A stretch of 64,000 nucleotides of DNA from Deinococcus sp. LM3. Lineage in GTDB: Bacteria > Deinococcota > Deinococci > Deinococcales > Deinococcaceae. The DNA lies in contig NZ_MUFV01000001.1 of assembly GCF_002017875.1 (NCBI RefSeq), positions 2,987,262-3,051,261 of the forward strand, in the 5' to 3' direction. The notes beneath the pieces are model-generated. The model saw only the letters and a list, made by a program, of their open reading frames with translations. It was not told the DNA's origin and did no database searches. Each line of letters starts with the position of its first letter. Within the stretch, counting starts at the first letter, position 1. Positions 49,278 through 58,583 of this stretch are shown here, piece by piece. A program made the translations under genes and the position numbers.

Positions 49278-50345
49278 ATGTCGGGCCGCGACTCCTGGCC
49301 CGAGGTGCCGGGCGTGTACTTCGACGGGCAGGTCAGCCGCGACCACCCCGCCACGCTGCACCTGGGACCGGACGGCGCGCGGCTGCGCCTGCCGGGCCGC
49401 GCCGACCACCACTGGCGCGCGGCCGACGTGACCGTGGACCCGGCGCTGCCCGGCGTGCGCCGCGCGCTGTCCTTCCCGGACGGCAGCCGGTTCGAGACCA
49501 CCGACCACGCCGCCGTCCGCGACTGGGAGTCCCGGCAGGGACGCAACCGCCTGCTGGGCGGCGTGGCCCGCCTGGAGGCCAGCTGGGGCGCGGCGCTGGG
49601 CGCGGTCGCCGTGACCGGGGCGCTGCTGTGGGGCTTCGTGACCTTCGGCCTGCCGGTCCTGGCGCGTCAGGCGGCGGCCGTGACCCCGCAGGGCGTGCTG
49701 GCCACCTTCGACCGCGAGGCACTGACGGTCCTGGAGCAGCAGGAACTGGTCGGGCCGAGCCGCCTGAGCGCCGCGCGGCAGGCCGAGCTGCAGGCCGCCT
49801 TCCGGGACGTGAGTGCCTGGGCGGGCGGCGGGTACGGGTACCGGCTGCTGCTGCGTGACGGCGAGCCGGCGGGAAGCAGCGGACTGGGCGCGAACGCGTT
49901 CGCGTTGCCGAACGGCACGGTCGTCATGACCGATCAGCTGGTCGAGCTGGGCCGCAGTGACCGGGAACTGATCGGGGTGCTGGCGCACGAGGCGGGGCAC
50001 GTCACGCAGCGGCACGGACTGGCCAGCGTGTACCAGGCGCTGGGCCTGGGCCTGATCGTCACAGCCCTGACCGGGGACGTGGTCAGCGCGTCCACGTTCG
50101 CGGCGGCGGTGCCGGTCGCGCTGGTGCAGGGCGGGTACTCGCGGGCCGCCGAGACGCAGTCCGACCGGATCGCCGCCCGCTACCTGCTGGAGCGGTACGG
50201 CACCACCCGGCCCCTTCAGACGATCCTGGCCCGCCTGGAGTCGGCCCAGGGAGGTGCGGGCGGCCTGCCGGACCTGCTGAACACCCACCCCGGCACGGAC
50301 GCCCGTATCGAGCACCTGCGGCGGCTGGAGGACGCGGCCCGCTGA
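49278..50345 (+). CDS. M48-family metallopeptidase (membrane-anchored)
   Basis: This 355-residue protein has an N-terminal beta domain (about 10-75), one membrane helix (about 104-128), and an M48 Ste24/HtpX-type protease domain with zinc site HEAGH at 237-241 and third ligand E in SRAAETQSDR. It is probably a periplasmic BepA/LoiP-like quality-control protease. The close coupling to yjgN (2-nt gap) suggests the pair works together. Confidence 0.9.
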   Translation: MSGRDSWPEVPGVYFDGQVSRDHPATLHLGPDGARLRLPGRADHHWRAADVTVDPALPGVRRALSFPDGSRFETTDHAAVRDWESRQGRNRLLGGVARLEASWGAALGAVAVTGALLWGFVTFGLPVLARQAAAVTPQGVLATFDREALTVLEQQELVGPSRLSAARQAELQAAFRDVSAWAGGGYGYRLLLRDGEPAGSSGLGANAFALPNGTVVMTDQLVELGRSDRELIGVLAHEAGHVTQRHGLASVYQALGLGLIVTALTGDVVSASTFAAAVPVALVQGGYSRAAETQSDRIAARYLLERYGTTRPLQTILARLESAQGGAGGLPDLLNTHPGTDARIEHLRRLEDAAR

Positions 50346-50421
50346 CCCGGCGGGCACAGACGCGGCACACACAGACAGCCCGGCACAGATGGACAGCGCC
50401 TCATGCACTACGCTCTGGGGC

Positions 50422-51012
50422 GTGAAGTTCACGGTTCTGTCCACCAGTCTCGACCCGGAAAGCCGCAGCGCGTGGCTGTGCACCCTGGCCGCCGCGCAGT
50501 TGCGGGCGCAGGGACACGAGGTCACGTTCCTCGACCTGCGGACCGATCCGCTCCCGCCCTTCGACAACGTGCAGGGAGCCGGGGGCTGTTACGACCACCC
50601 GAACGCCGCGCGGTACCACGCGGCCGTGGCGGGCGCGGACGGCGTGTTCCTGGGCGTGCCCGTGTACAACTGGGGCCTGGGGTCCGGAGCGAAAGCCCTG
50701 GTGGAACTGACGGGCAGCAGCGACGAGGCGCGCGGCCTGCACGGCGCGTGGTTCGACCGGCCCGTCACGTTCCTGGTGTCCGGCGGGCTGGACCACGGGT
50801 ACCTGAGTCACGGGGCGTTCGCGTTCGGCCTGATGGTGGATTTCCGCTGCGTGGTGAACCCGCACTTCGTGTACGCCACCTCCGCGCACTGGGACGCACC
50901 GGGCGTGCCGGGCGAGTGGCTGCGCGGGCGGCTGGCGCGCACCGTGGACCGGGGTGTGGATCTCTCGCAGCGGCTGGCCGGGCGCGATTACGCCAGCGTG
51001 TGGGAACTGTGA
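50422..51012 (+). CDS. NADPH-dependent FMN reductase family protein
   Basis: This 196-residue flavodoxin-like reductase starts MKFTVLSTSLDPESRSAWL (FMN phosphate-binding loop) and has GVPVYNWGLGSGAKALVE, the typical flavin loop. The GTG start has TACGCT ending 7 nt upstream (leaderless). Its stop overlaps the start of the pseudouridine synthase gene (GTGA). Confidence 0.85.
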   Translation: MKFTVLSTSLDPESRSAWLCTLAAAQLRAQGHEVTFLDLRTDPLPPFDNVQGAGGCYDHPNAARYHAAVAGADGVFLGVPVYNWGLGSGAKALVELTGSSDEARGLHGAWFDRPVTFLVSGGLDHGYLSHGAFAFGLMVDFRCVVNPHFVYATSAHWDAPGVPGEWLRGRLARTVDRGVDLSQRLAGRDYASVWEL

Positions 51013-51779
51013 CCGCGCCCGGCCCGGCCCGGCCTGCGCCGCTCCTGCCGCCCACGGAACGCCCGCGCGTGATCCTGGAACACCCGGACTTCTACGTGGT
51101 GCACAAACCGGCGTTGTGGCTCACGCACCCGGTGCGGGCGCGGGTGGAGGTGCCGGACCTGCTGACGTTCATGCAGCGCACGACCGGCGAGCCGGACCTC
51201 GCGCCGCCGCACCGCCTGGACCGCGAGACGAGCGGCGCGCAGGTCCTGACCCGCGACCGCGAGGCCGCGCAGCGGTTCTTCACGCTGTTCAAGACGCATC
51301 TGGTCGGCAAGACGTACCTGTCGATCGTGCACGGTACCCCCGACTGGGAACGGCGCACGCTGGACGCCCCGCTGGGCGACCTGGGGCTGGGCGGCGCGAA
51401 CCGCGTCAGCATCCGGCAGGGGGTCGTGCCGGACGGACGGCCCGCCGTGACGGACTTCCGGGTGGTGGCCCGCCGCGCCGGTCACGCCCTGATCGAGGCG
51501 TACCCGCGCAGCGGCCGCCTGCACCAGATCCGCGCGCACCTGTCGCACCTGGGCCTGCCGATGGTGGGCGACAAGATCTACGGCCGCGATCCCGGCGTGT
51601 TCCTGACGTTCATGGAGACCGGGCAGACGCCGGAACTCACGGCGCGGCTGGGGCTGGCGCGTCAGGCGCTGCACGCCGCGCGCATCGCGTTCCCGTGGGC
51701 GGGCACGCAGGTCGTGGCCGAGGTGCCGCTCGCCCCGGACCTGCAGGCGTACTGGGACGCCCTGCCGGACACACCCTGA
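51009..51779 (+). CDS. RluA-family pseudouridine synthase
   Basis: This 256-residue enzyme isomerises uridine to pseudouridine in rRNA or tRNA. The catalytic motif HRLDRETSG is at 68-76 (D71) and the second conserved motif SGRLHQIRAHLSHLGLPMVG follows. No S4 RNA-binding domain is present, so it resembles RluA or TruC rather than RluD. The exact site is not predictable. The GTG overlaps the upstream stop (GTGA). Confidence 0.92.
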   Translation: MTAPGPARPAPLLPPTERPRVILEHPDFYVVHKPALWLTHPVRARVEVPDLLTFMQRTTGEPDLAPPHRLDRETSGAQVLTRDREAAQRFFTLFKTHLVGKTYLSIVHGTPDWERRTLDAPLGDLGLGGANRVSIRQGVVPDGRPAVTDFRVVARRAGHALIEAYPRSGRLHQIRAHLSHLGLPMVGDKIYGRDPGVFLTFMETGQTPELTARLGLARQALHAARIAFPWAGTQVVAEVPLAPDLQAYWDALPDTP

Positions 51780-51849
51780 AGGCCCGGCGCGTCCGGCCTG
51801 CCCGCTTGCGCATGAGCGCCGGGCGGTCGGCCCGTATACTCGCCGCATC

Positions 51850-53106
51850 ATGATTGCCTCCCCTCCTGCTGCCCCGCGCGTGAGCCCGTGGGTGCTGTCC
51901 GCGTTCTGGTTCGGCACGGCCTTCCACTGGCTGCTGCTGCTGCTGGTCCTGATGCCCGCCAACGTCCTCGAATTCGTCGGCCCGGACCGCAAGGGCACGT
52001 ACGTGGGCGCGCTGACCGCCATCGGCGCGGTCATGGCGCTCGTCATTCCGCCGCTGGTGGGCGCGCACAGCGACCGCACCGGGCGGCGCGTGCCGTACCT
52101 GCGGCTGGGCGTGGGCGTGAACATCGCGGGTCTGGCCGTCATGGGGGCCGCCGTGACCCTGCTGAGTGGCATGACCGGCTTCTGGGTGTACGTGCTGGGG
52201 TTCCTGCTCGTGCAGTTCGGCAACAACTACGCCACCGCGCCGTACTCGGCCCTGATTCCGCAGCTCGTGCCGACCGAGCAGCGCGGCCGGTACAGCGGCG
52301 TGATGGGCATGCTCCAGGCGGCGGGGCAGCTGCTGGGCGCGGTCAGTGCCTTCGTGGTCGGGACGCTGGGGTTGCCGTCCATGGTGTCGTTCGTGCTGAT
52401 CGCGGTGTTCCTGCTGGTGCCGGCGCTCGTGACGATGCGCGGCGTTCCGGACGACGCCCGCCCCGCCCCGGCCGGCACCCGGCCCGCGCCGTGGCAGTCG
52501 CTGTTCGCGTACCGGCCGTTCCTGTGGGTGTTCGTCACGCGCGTCCTGTTCGCGCTGGGGCAGTACTCGGTGCAGCCCTTCTTGCAGTACTACAACGCCG
52601 ACGTGCTGGGCCAGAAGGACCCGGCCACGTCGAACTCGATCATGCTGGCGTGCATCATCGTGGCGAGCATCGTGTCCGCCCTGATCGGCGGGCGCATCAG
52701 TGACCGCGTGGGCCGTAAACCCGTCATCTACGTCGCCGGGACGACCATGGCGGCCGCCGCGCTGCTGCTGCTGGTCGTGCCGGGTTTCGGGGCAGCGCTG
52801 CTGCTGGCCGTCGTGTTCGGTCTGGGCTTCGGCGCGTTCACCAGCGTGGACTGGGCGCTGGGCAGCGACGCCATGCCCAGCGACACCAGCTTCGCGCGGG
52901 ACATGGGCATCTGGCACGTGGCGTTCGTGGCTCCGCAGTTCATCGGGGGGCCGCAGGGCGCGCTGCTCGACTGGGGGAACGCGCAGGGCGGCAACCTGGG
53001 GTACACGCTGGTGTTCGGCGTGGCCGCCGCCTTCTTCATCCTGGGCGTACTGCTGGTCCGCAACGTGCCGGACACCCGCCCGAAAGGTCAGCACCTGCCT
53101 GCCTGA
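51850..53106 (+). CDS. MFS transporter
   Basis: This 418-residue permease has about 12 helices with motif-A-like HSDRTGRRVPYLRLG and SDRVGRKPVIYVAG in the two halves. It resembles the SLC45/GPH-like sugar MFS group (RGRYSGVMGMLQAAGQLLGA). The substrate is unknown. TATACT lies 9 nt before the ATG. It is followed by a palindromic element and a terminator. Confidence 0.88.
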   Translation: MIASPPAAPRVSPWVLSAFWFGTAFHWLLLLLVLMPANVLEFVGPDRKGTYVGALTAIGAVMALVIPPLVGAHSDRTGRRVPYLRLGVGVNIAGLAVMGAAVTLLSGMTGFWVYVLGFLLVQFGNNYATAPYSALIPQLVPTEQRGRYSGVMGMLQAAGQLLGAVSAFVVGTLGLPSMVSFVLIAVFLLVPALVTMRGVPDDARPAPAGTRPAPWQSLFAYRPFLWVFVTRVLFALGQYSVQPFLQYYNADVLGQKDPATSNSIMLACIIVASIVSALIGGRISDRVGRKPVIYVAGTTMAAAALLLLVVPGFGAALLLAVVFGLGFGAFTSVDWALGSDAMPSDTSFARDMGIWHVAFVAPQFIGGPQGALLDWGNAQGGNLGYTLVFGVAAAFFILGVLLVRNVPDTRPKGQHLPA

Positions 53107-53121
53107 GCGTCACCTCTGCTG

Positions 53122-53257
53122 ATACGGGTTCCGTTTGTTTCGCCGACAATCCGGAACTTCACCGGATTGCCGGCTCCACGTCCGGAACCCGTTTCTCTCC
53201 TTCTCGCATCCGCTCGGATTGAACGGTCTTTGCAGTCCATTCAATCGGAGTCCGTAT
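53122..53257. repeat. Dispersed palindromic element, copy 8 (short form)
   Basis: A complete copy from ATACGGGTTCCGTTTG to ATCGGAGTCCGTAT, beginning 15 nt after the MFS stop. Confidence 0.9.
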
Positions 53258-53273
53258 GAGTAGCGGAAGTGCG

Positions 53274-53300
53274 CGGCCCGGACGCCAGAGGTCCGGGCCG
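53274..53300 (+). terminator. Terminator after the MFS gene
   Basis: CGGCCCGGAC and GTCCGGGCCG form a perfect 10-bp stem followed by TTCCC. The remaining stretch 53301-53440 holds no gene or repeat that I can see. Confidence 0.7.
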
Positions 53301-53440
53301 TTCCCATGGTTGGCCCTGGTGCGGGGTGTCCGGTTGTTCCTCACGGAGCGTGCAGGGTTCCTTCAGAACGGGTTACGAAGCTGTTCACACGGTGCCTCTC
53401 ATTTCAGTTCGGCGCGGCGGGCGCGTGACAGGGTGAACCC

Positions 53441-53953
53441 ATGACTCAATCCGATACCGCGCAATCCGATACCGCCCGCACGGACTCCATCAAGACGCTG
53501 GCCGCCATGATCAAGGAAGTCCACTTCGCCATGCTGACCGTGCAGACCGCCGACGGTCACCTGCACGCCCACCCCATGACCACGCAGCAGGTCGAGTTCG
53601 ACGGTGACATCTGGTTCATCGGCGGCAAGGACACCGAGCAGGTGCAGAACATGGCGGCCCGCCCCCAGGTGAACGTCAGTTACTCCAGCCCCGACAAGGG
53701 CGTGTACGTCAGCGTGAACGGCACCGCGCAACTGGTCGAGAACCGCGCGAAACTCGATGAACTCTGGAGTGACTTCTACCAGACGTACTTCCCGCAGGGC
53801 AAGGAAGACCCGAACATCCAGCTGATCCAGATTCACGCGAACGGCGCCGAGTACTGGGAAGGCAACGGCAAGATCCGCAGCCTGCTGGCGTTCGCGAAGG
53901 GACTGGTCGGTGGGAAGCCCGACATGGGCGAGAACGAAACCGTCCGACTCTGA
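53441..53953 (+). CDS. Pyridoxamine-5'-phosphate-oxidase-like general stress protein
   Basis: This 170-residue split-barrel flavin-binding protein is of the general-stress-protein-26 type. It has HFAMLTVQTADGHLHAHPMT at the N-terminus and DIWFIGGKDTEQVQNM in the barrel. Members bind FMN or F420, but most have no known substrate. The N-terminal DTAQSDTARTD is a small tandem repeat. A strong terminator follows. Confidence 0.87.
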   Translation: MTQSDTAQSDTARTDSIKTLAAMIKEVHFAMLTVQTADGHLHAHPMTTQQVEFDGDIWFIGGKDTEQVQNMAARPQVNVSYSSPDKGVYVSVNGTAQLVENRAKLDELWSDFYQTYFPQGKEDPNIQLIQIHANGAEYWEGNGKIRSLLAFAKGLVGGKPDMGENETVRL

Positions 53954-53990
53954 TCGGCTGCGCGCCCTGACCACATCGGGTCAGACATGA

Positions 53991-54048
53991 TCACAGAACG
54001 GACTCCGGAAGAGGGGCAGCTGCCCGCCTTCCGGAGTCTGTTCTGTGA
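53991..54048. terminator. Bidirectional terminator
   Basis: TCACAGAACGGACTCCGGAAG pairs with CTTCCGGAGTCTGTTCTGTG, about 20 bp with one G-U pair, between convergent genes. Confidence 0.88.
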
Positions 54049-54063
54049 GGTGATTCCCGCCGT

Positions 54064-54528
54064 TTACTTCAGTTCTTTGAGGACGGCGTTGTTCAGGTTC
54101 GTGGCGCCCTCGTTGGCGTACACGATCAGGCTGGTCTGCGCGGCGACCCGTTCGTCCAGGACGACGGTGTAGCCGTTGGCGCGGGCGACCTTGGCGACGG
54201 CGGCGTTCATCTTGGTGCCCAGCGGTTTGAAGGCCGCGTCGATGCGTTTGGCGTAGTCGGTGCGGGCGGCCGCGTACGCCTGCTGCGCCTTGGTGAGGGC
54301 GGCGCGGTCGGCGGCGGTGCTGGCCTTCGCCGCGAGCGCCTGGATGTTCTTCTGCTTCGCGGCGAGGTCGCTGCTGGCCCTGGCGTTCAGGTCCAGGTAG
54401 GCCTGCGCGCCGGGCATGCCCTTCACGACCGTCTGGACGTTCAGGATGCCGACGCGGTTCTTGCTCTGCTGGGCGTGCGGGACGGTGGTCAGCAGGGCGA
54501 GCGGGAGGAGGAGCATGAATCGGTTCAA
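54064..54528 (-). CDS. OmpH/Skp-family periplasmic chaperone (154 aa)
   Basis: It has a signal peptide (MNRFMLLLPLALLTTVPHA), then VGILNVQTVVKGMPGAQAYL, a long Ala/Lys-rich coiled coil (about 50-105) and a closing VVLDERVAA strand, the layout of Skp/OmpH chaperones that shuttle outer-membrane proteins. The TTG start has GGAG 8 nt upstream; an ATG four codons later is possible. A second family member lies upstream, separated by a palindromic repeat, so the pair probably arose by duplication. Confidence 0.87.
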   Translation of the reverse strand: MNRFMLLLPLALLTTVPHAQQSKNRVGILNVQTVVKGMPGAQAYLDLNARASSDLAAKQKNIQALAAKASTAADRAALTKAQQAYAAARTDYAKRIDAAFKPLGTKMNAAVAKVARANGYTVVLDERVAAQTSLIVYANEGATNLNNAVLKELK

Positions 54529-54637
54529 GGGAAGTTCTCCTGGCCCGGCAGGAAGCCGGTGGTGACGGAGCCGGCCCCGCAGCGAGTACCGCGCGGGGCC
54601 AGCTTCGGGTCAGGGGTGATCGCGCGGAGGCGGGCTT

Positions 54638-54794
54638 ATACGGATTCCGTTTGTTTCGTTGACAACCCGGAAGGGCGCCAGGTTGCTAACTCCACGTCCG
54701 GAACCCGTTTCTCTCCCACTCTGCGGGGCAGCTCTACGAGTCGCATCCGCTCGGATTGAACGGTCTTTGCAGCCCATTCAATCGGAGTCCGTAT
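54638..54794. repeat. Dispersed palindromic element, copy 9 (long form)
   Basis: A complete copy with the internal block CAGCTCTACGAGTCGC and both ends. Its last base is the first base of the TAA stop triplet of the following minus-strand gene. Confidence 0.9.
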
Positions 54795-55282
54795 TACTTG
54801 ACGGACTTGGCGACCGCGTCGGTCAGTTCGCTGGTGGGGTCGGCGTAGATGACCAGTCCGCTCTTGGCGGCCACGTCGCGGTCCATGACGATCGAGAAGC
54901 CGTTGCTCTTGGCGACGGTGTTGATGGCGGTGTCCACGGCCTTCTCGACCACGGCGATCTTCGGGGCCAGCTGCTTGTCGTAGGCGTCGGCCTTGCTGCG
55001 GATGGTGGTGACCAGCTGCTCGCGGGTCTGTTTCTCGGCGGCCGAGGCGTTCGCGCCCTTGGCATCGATGGCCTTGACCTGCTTGTCGAGCGCCGTGAGT
55101 TCATCGTCGGCTTTCTTCTGAATGGCCTGGATTTCCTTGTCGCCGGGGTGGGCGGCCAGGAGTTTGGAAACGTCCACGAACCCGACCTTCTGGGGGGTGG
55201 TCTGCGCGTGGGGCGCGACGGTACCGAGGCCGTAGGCGGCCGCGAGGGCCAGGGGGGCCAGGATCTTGGCGTTGATCTTCAT
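54794..55282 (-). CDS. OmpH/Skp-family periplasmic chaperone (162 aa)
   Basis: The signal peptide is MKINAKILAPLALAAAYGLG, followed by VGFVDVSKLLAAHPGDKEIQ, a coiled coil and a closing VVAKS/SIVMDRDVAA strand region (FSIVMDRDVAAKSGLVIY). TACGTT ends 7 nt before the ATG (leaderless). Its stop codon is formed at the border with repeat copy 9. It is the upstream paralogue of the 154-residue protein. Confidence 0.88.
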   Translation of the reverse strand: MKINAKILAPLALAAAYGLGTVAPHAQTTPQKVGFVDVSKLLAAHPGDKEIQAIQKKADDELTALDKQVKAIDAKGANASAAEKQTREQLVTTIRSKADAYDKQLAPKIAVVEKAVDTAINTVAKSNGFSIVMDRDVAAKSGLVIYADPTSELTDAVAKSVK

Positions 55283-55424
55283 GTCGCGCAACGTATCACG
55301 CGCCTTTCTGAGCCGAATGAAGGTCAGCTGACCCGGTTCACACCTCCTTTCCATCCCCCGTTCGTGGGGCTGTACGCAGGCAGGCGGGACGTGTGCCGGG
55401 CCGGGTCACCTGTACACTGCGCGT

Positions 55425-56048
55425 ATGCTCGTTCGCGACTGGATGACCCGTAATCCGACCACCGTGACTCCCGACACGCCCGTCATGGACGCCCTGAAAC
55501 TGCTGAAAGAGGGTGGGTTCCGCCGCCTGCCGGTCATGGAGGGCGAGCGGCTGGTCGGCATCACGACCCGCAAGGACCTGAAAGACGCCATGCCCAGCAA
55601 GGCCACGACCCTGAGCGTCTGGGAACTGAATTACCTGCTGAGCAAACTGACGGTCGAGGAGATGATGGCCCGCCCGGTCATCACGGCCGCCGAGGGCGAG
55701 TACATGGAGGACGCGGCGCTGCGCATGCAGGAGCATCACGTGGGGGGCCTGCCGGTCCTGAACGACGCGGGCCGCCTGAGTGGGATCATCACGACCATGG
55801 ATGTCCTGCGGGCCTTCACGGGCATCCTGGGCATGCGCGAGGGCGGGCAGCGCCTGACGCTGGACATGCCGGACGTGCCGGGCAGCCTGGAACGCGCGAC
55901 CGGGGCGATCCTGCCGAGCAACATCATCAGCGTCGCCACGTACGGCGGCGAGAACGGCCGGCGCCGTTTCGTGATGCGCGTCAGCGGCGAGGGCCTCAAG
56001 GACGTGCGCGAGCGCGTGCGGGCCACCGGCATCGACGTGCTGGACTGA
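55425..56048 (+). CDS. CBS-domain protein with C-terminal ACT-like domain
   Basis: The 207-residue protein has two CBS motifs (about 1-58 and 76-135) that form an adenosine-nucleotide-binding Bateman module, and an ACT-like C-terminus (about 140-207) with VPGSLERATGAI. It resembles AcuB-type regulators of acetoin use, but no acuA or acuC is adjacent. TACACT ends 6 nt before the ATG. Confidence 0.87.
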   Translation: MLVRDWMTRNPTTVTPDTPVMDALKLLKEGGFRRLPVMEGERLVGITTRKDLKDAMPSKATTLSVWELNYLLSKLTVEEMMARPVITAAEGEYMEDAALRMQEHHVGGLPVLNDAGRLSGIITTMDVLRAFTGILGMREGGQRLTLDMPDVPGSLERATGAILPSNIISVATYGGENGRRRFVMRVSGEGLKDVRERVRATGIDVLD

Positions 56049-56073
56049 CCCACACAGAGGTGACGCAACCAGA

Positions 56074-56108
56074 AGAGAGGCCCGGTGATCGGCACACCGG
56101 GCCTCTCT
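56074..56108. terminator. Bidirectional terminator between the CBS gene and lysX
   Basis: AGAGAGGCCCGGTG and CACCGGGCCTCTCT form a perfect 14-bp stem with a 7-nt loop, followed by CTTTG on the plus strand. Confidence 0.88.
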
Positions 56109-56120
56109 CTTTGCAGCCGG

Positions 56121-56984
56121 TTACAGCAGGCTGATGGCGTACTCGCCCATCCGGCGCGGGATGTTCACGCCGGTGGTCGCCACGGAGTTCTTGAATTCCA
56201 TGGTGTGATTGATCTCGATGATCTTCAGGCCGCCCCACTCGTTCTGGGCACCCGGGTCCTCGACGAGGTCGATGGCGACGATCTGGCCGTGGACGGCGGC
56301 GGCGGCCCGCACGGCCAGGTCGGCCATCTCGGGCGTGACGGGGCAGTTGCTGGCCCTGGCGCCGCGCGCGGTGTTCGTGATCCAGTGTTCGCTGGTGCGG
56401 TAGATCGCGCCGATGCACTCGCCGCCCACCACGAACGCGCGGATGTCACGGCCGGGTTTGTTGATGAGTTCCTGCACGTAGAAGATGCCGTGCTGCGGCC
56501 CGCCCAGCACTTCCTTGTGCTCGATGACGGCCTCGGCGGCGGCGCGGTCGTTCAGGCGGCTGACCATGCGGCCCCACGAGCCGACGGTGGGTTTCAGGAC
56601 GACCGGGTAGCCCATCTCCTCGATGAGTTGCAGGGCCGCGTCGCCGTCGAAGGCCACGCCGGTACGGGGGGTGGGCAGGCCGTGGGCGTGCAGGGCGGCG
56701 TTCGTGGCGAGTTTGTCGCCGCACAGTTCGATGACGTGCGCGGGGTTGATGACCTTCACGCCGAAGCCTTCGAGGGCGCGGGTCACGCCGTGGCCGCGGC
56801 TCTGGCTGACGCAGCGTTCGATGGCGACCTTCCAGGGCACGGCGGCGCGGCCCTGCTCGTCGAAGGTGACGGTCAGTTGCGGCGCGTAAACCTTGTCGTA
56901 GGGCACGCCGAGGTCGTCGAGGGCCTCGAAGAGCATTTTCTCGTCGGGGCGGATGCGGTCGTACAGGACGGCGAGGTCTGCCAT
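56121..56984 (-). CDS. lysX: LysW-aminoadipate ligase LysX
   Basis: This 287-residue ATP-grasp ligase attaches alpha-aminoadipate to the C-terminal Glu of LysW, the first carrier-bound step of lysine synthesis. Motifs include VVLKPTVGSWGRMVSRLND (ATP-grasp), FYVQELINKPGRDIRAFVVG and EINHTMEFKNSVATTGVNIP, the typical LysX C-terminus. It is 83 nt downstream of lysW, with a strong hairpin between. No clear ribosome site is visible at the ATG. Confidence 0.94.
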   Translation of the reverse strand: MADLAVLYDRIRPDEKMLFEALDDLGVPYDKVYAPQLTVTFDEQGRAAVPWKVAIERCVSQSRGHGVTRALEGFGVKVINPAHVIELCGDKLATNAALHAHGLPTPRTGVAFDGDAALQLIEEMGYPVVLKPTVGSWGRMVSRLNDRAAAEAVIEHKEVLGGPQHGIFYVQELINKPGRDIRAFVVGGECIGAIYRTSEHWITNTARGARASNCPVTPEMADLAVRAAAAVHGQIVAIDLVEDPGAQNEWGGLKIIEINHTMEFKNSVATTGVNIPRRMGEYAISLL

Positions 56985-57019
56985 GGGGGTGTCCGGGGTG
57001 GGTGGCCCTGCAAGGGAGC

Positions 57020-57053
57020 GCGGTCAGGTGTTCCGGTGGAACGGCCTGACCGC
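57020..57053 (-). terminator. Intercistronic hairpin between lysW and lysX
   Basis: GCGGTCAGG and CCTGACCGC enclose an inner GTTCC/GGAAC stem. It could act as a partial terminator or mRNA stabiliser that gives more LysW carrier than LysX enzyme. No T-run follows. Confidence 0.5.
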
Positions 57054-57067
57054 GTGCCCTGGCGGGG

Positions 57068-57241
<174 letters not shown>

Positions 57242-57260
57242 ATTCACTCCTTACGTTTGG

Positions 57261-57276
57261 TAGGTTAACGCACCTA
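57261..57276. promoter_or_regulatory. Inverted repeat TAGGT-N6-ACCTA upstream of lysW
   Basis: TAGGTTAACGCACCTA lies 20 bp before the lysW start, close to the AAGGAG site, in the only A/T-rich gap of the lysine cluster. A second palindrome, TGCCTAGGCA, is at 57295-57304. The half-sites resemble DtxR-type boxes, but the spacer is one base too short. The regulator is unknown. Confidence 0.35.
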
Positions 57277-57323
57277 ATTTATGGCGTTCGCAATTGCCTA
57301 GGCAGGTGGTAGAAACCTTGCGC

Positions 57324-57662
57324 TCAGATCACGTCCGGGTCGTCCATCAACTCCAGCGCCACCAGACCCTTGCAGTGCGGACACGACACCACGCTGACCT
57401 CCACACCGTCCAGCACCTGCACCGGCGCGGCCCCCAGCATGTCCTCGGTCACCTCGAACTCCTCACCGCAATTCGGGCAGGTCGTCATCTCACCCAGCAG
57501 CTCCAGATCGAAGTCCTCGCCCTCACCGTTGCGGGTCACTTCCATCTCCGAATGGCAGGAGTCGCACACGATGACGTCCCCCACCATCAGCTCCGCACGG
57601 TCCTCGTCGGTCAGTTCCAGCACTTCCGCACACACGGGGCATTCAATCTCCAGGGTCGCCAT
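57324..57662 (-). CDS. Double zinc-ribbon protein, LysW-like N-terminal half
   Basis: The 112-residue protein has eight Cys in four CxxC pairs (8/11, 33/36, 62/65, 94/97). The first ribbon has the LysW spacing (21 residues between pairs) and a LysW-like ELTDEDRAELMVGDVIVCD; the second has a 28-residue spacing. It lacks the EDWGE tail, so it cannot be the amino-acid carrier. It may be a zinc-binding partner in the pathway or an unrelated ribbon. TACACT ends 6 nt before the ATG, so it has its own promoter. Confidence 0.75.
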   Translation of the reverse strand: MATLEIECPVCAEVLELTDEDRAELMVGDVIVCDSCHSEMEVTRNGEGEDFDLELLGEMTTCPNCGEEFEVTEDMLGAAPVQVLDGVEVSVVSCPHCKGLVALELMDDPDVI

Positions 57663-57685
57663 GCCCCCAGTGTAGGGCCCCCGGT

Positions 57686-58180
<495 letters not shown>

Positions 58181-58181
58181 C

Positions 58182-58583
58182 TCAGGCCCCCTCTTGCTCG
58201 TACGCTTGTTCGTAACTGATGAATTCCAGCAGCGACCCATCCGGATCGCGGAAGTACACACTGAGGCCGTCACCCTGCGCGCCCGCGCGGGCCACCGGGC
58301 CCAGTTCCACCGGCACGCCACACGCACTCAGGTGCGCGGCGGCCCCGCTGACCGGGCCGTCCCACACGAAGCACAAGTCACTGCCACCCGGCGCGACCGG
58401 CACGCGCGCCAGCGGCTGCGGACTCAGGCCCGGCCCGTGCAGGTTCAGCTGCTGCGCCCCGAAGCGGTACGCGAAGCCCTGAGCGCGTGGGATGACCTCG
58501 GCCCCCAGCACCCGCGCGTAGAACTCGTTCGAACGCGCCCAGTCGGAGACGTGCAGCACGCAGTGATCCAGCCGGACGTTCAC
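58182..58583 (-). CDS. VOC-superfamily (glyoxalase-like) protein inside the lysine operon
   Basis: This 133-residue vicinal-oxygen-chelate-fold protein starts RLDHCVLHVSDWARSNEFY, with a second half SVYFRDPDGSLLEFISYE that carries the Glu ligand. Metal ligands H7 and the Glu are in place. Its substrate is unknown. The GTG start overlaps the hacA stop (GTGA) and hacB begins 1 nt after its stop, so it is tightly coupled to homoaconitase genes. Confidence 0.82.
   Translation of the reverse strand: MNVRLDHCVLHVSDWARSNEFYARVLGAEVIPRAQGFAYRFGAQQLNLHGPGLSPQPLARVPVAPGGSDLCFVWDGPVSGAAAHLSACGVPVELGPVARAGAQGDGLSVYFRDPDGSLLEFISYEQAYEQEGA

Noticed and set aside
57261..57276. DtxR/IdeR iron box upstream of lysW
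   Set aside because: Half-sites match in part, but the spacer is one base short and no metal gene is adjacent; kept only as an unexplained inverted repeat.
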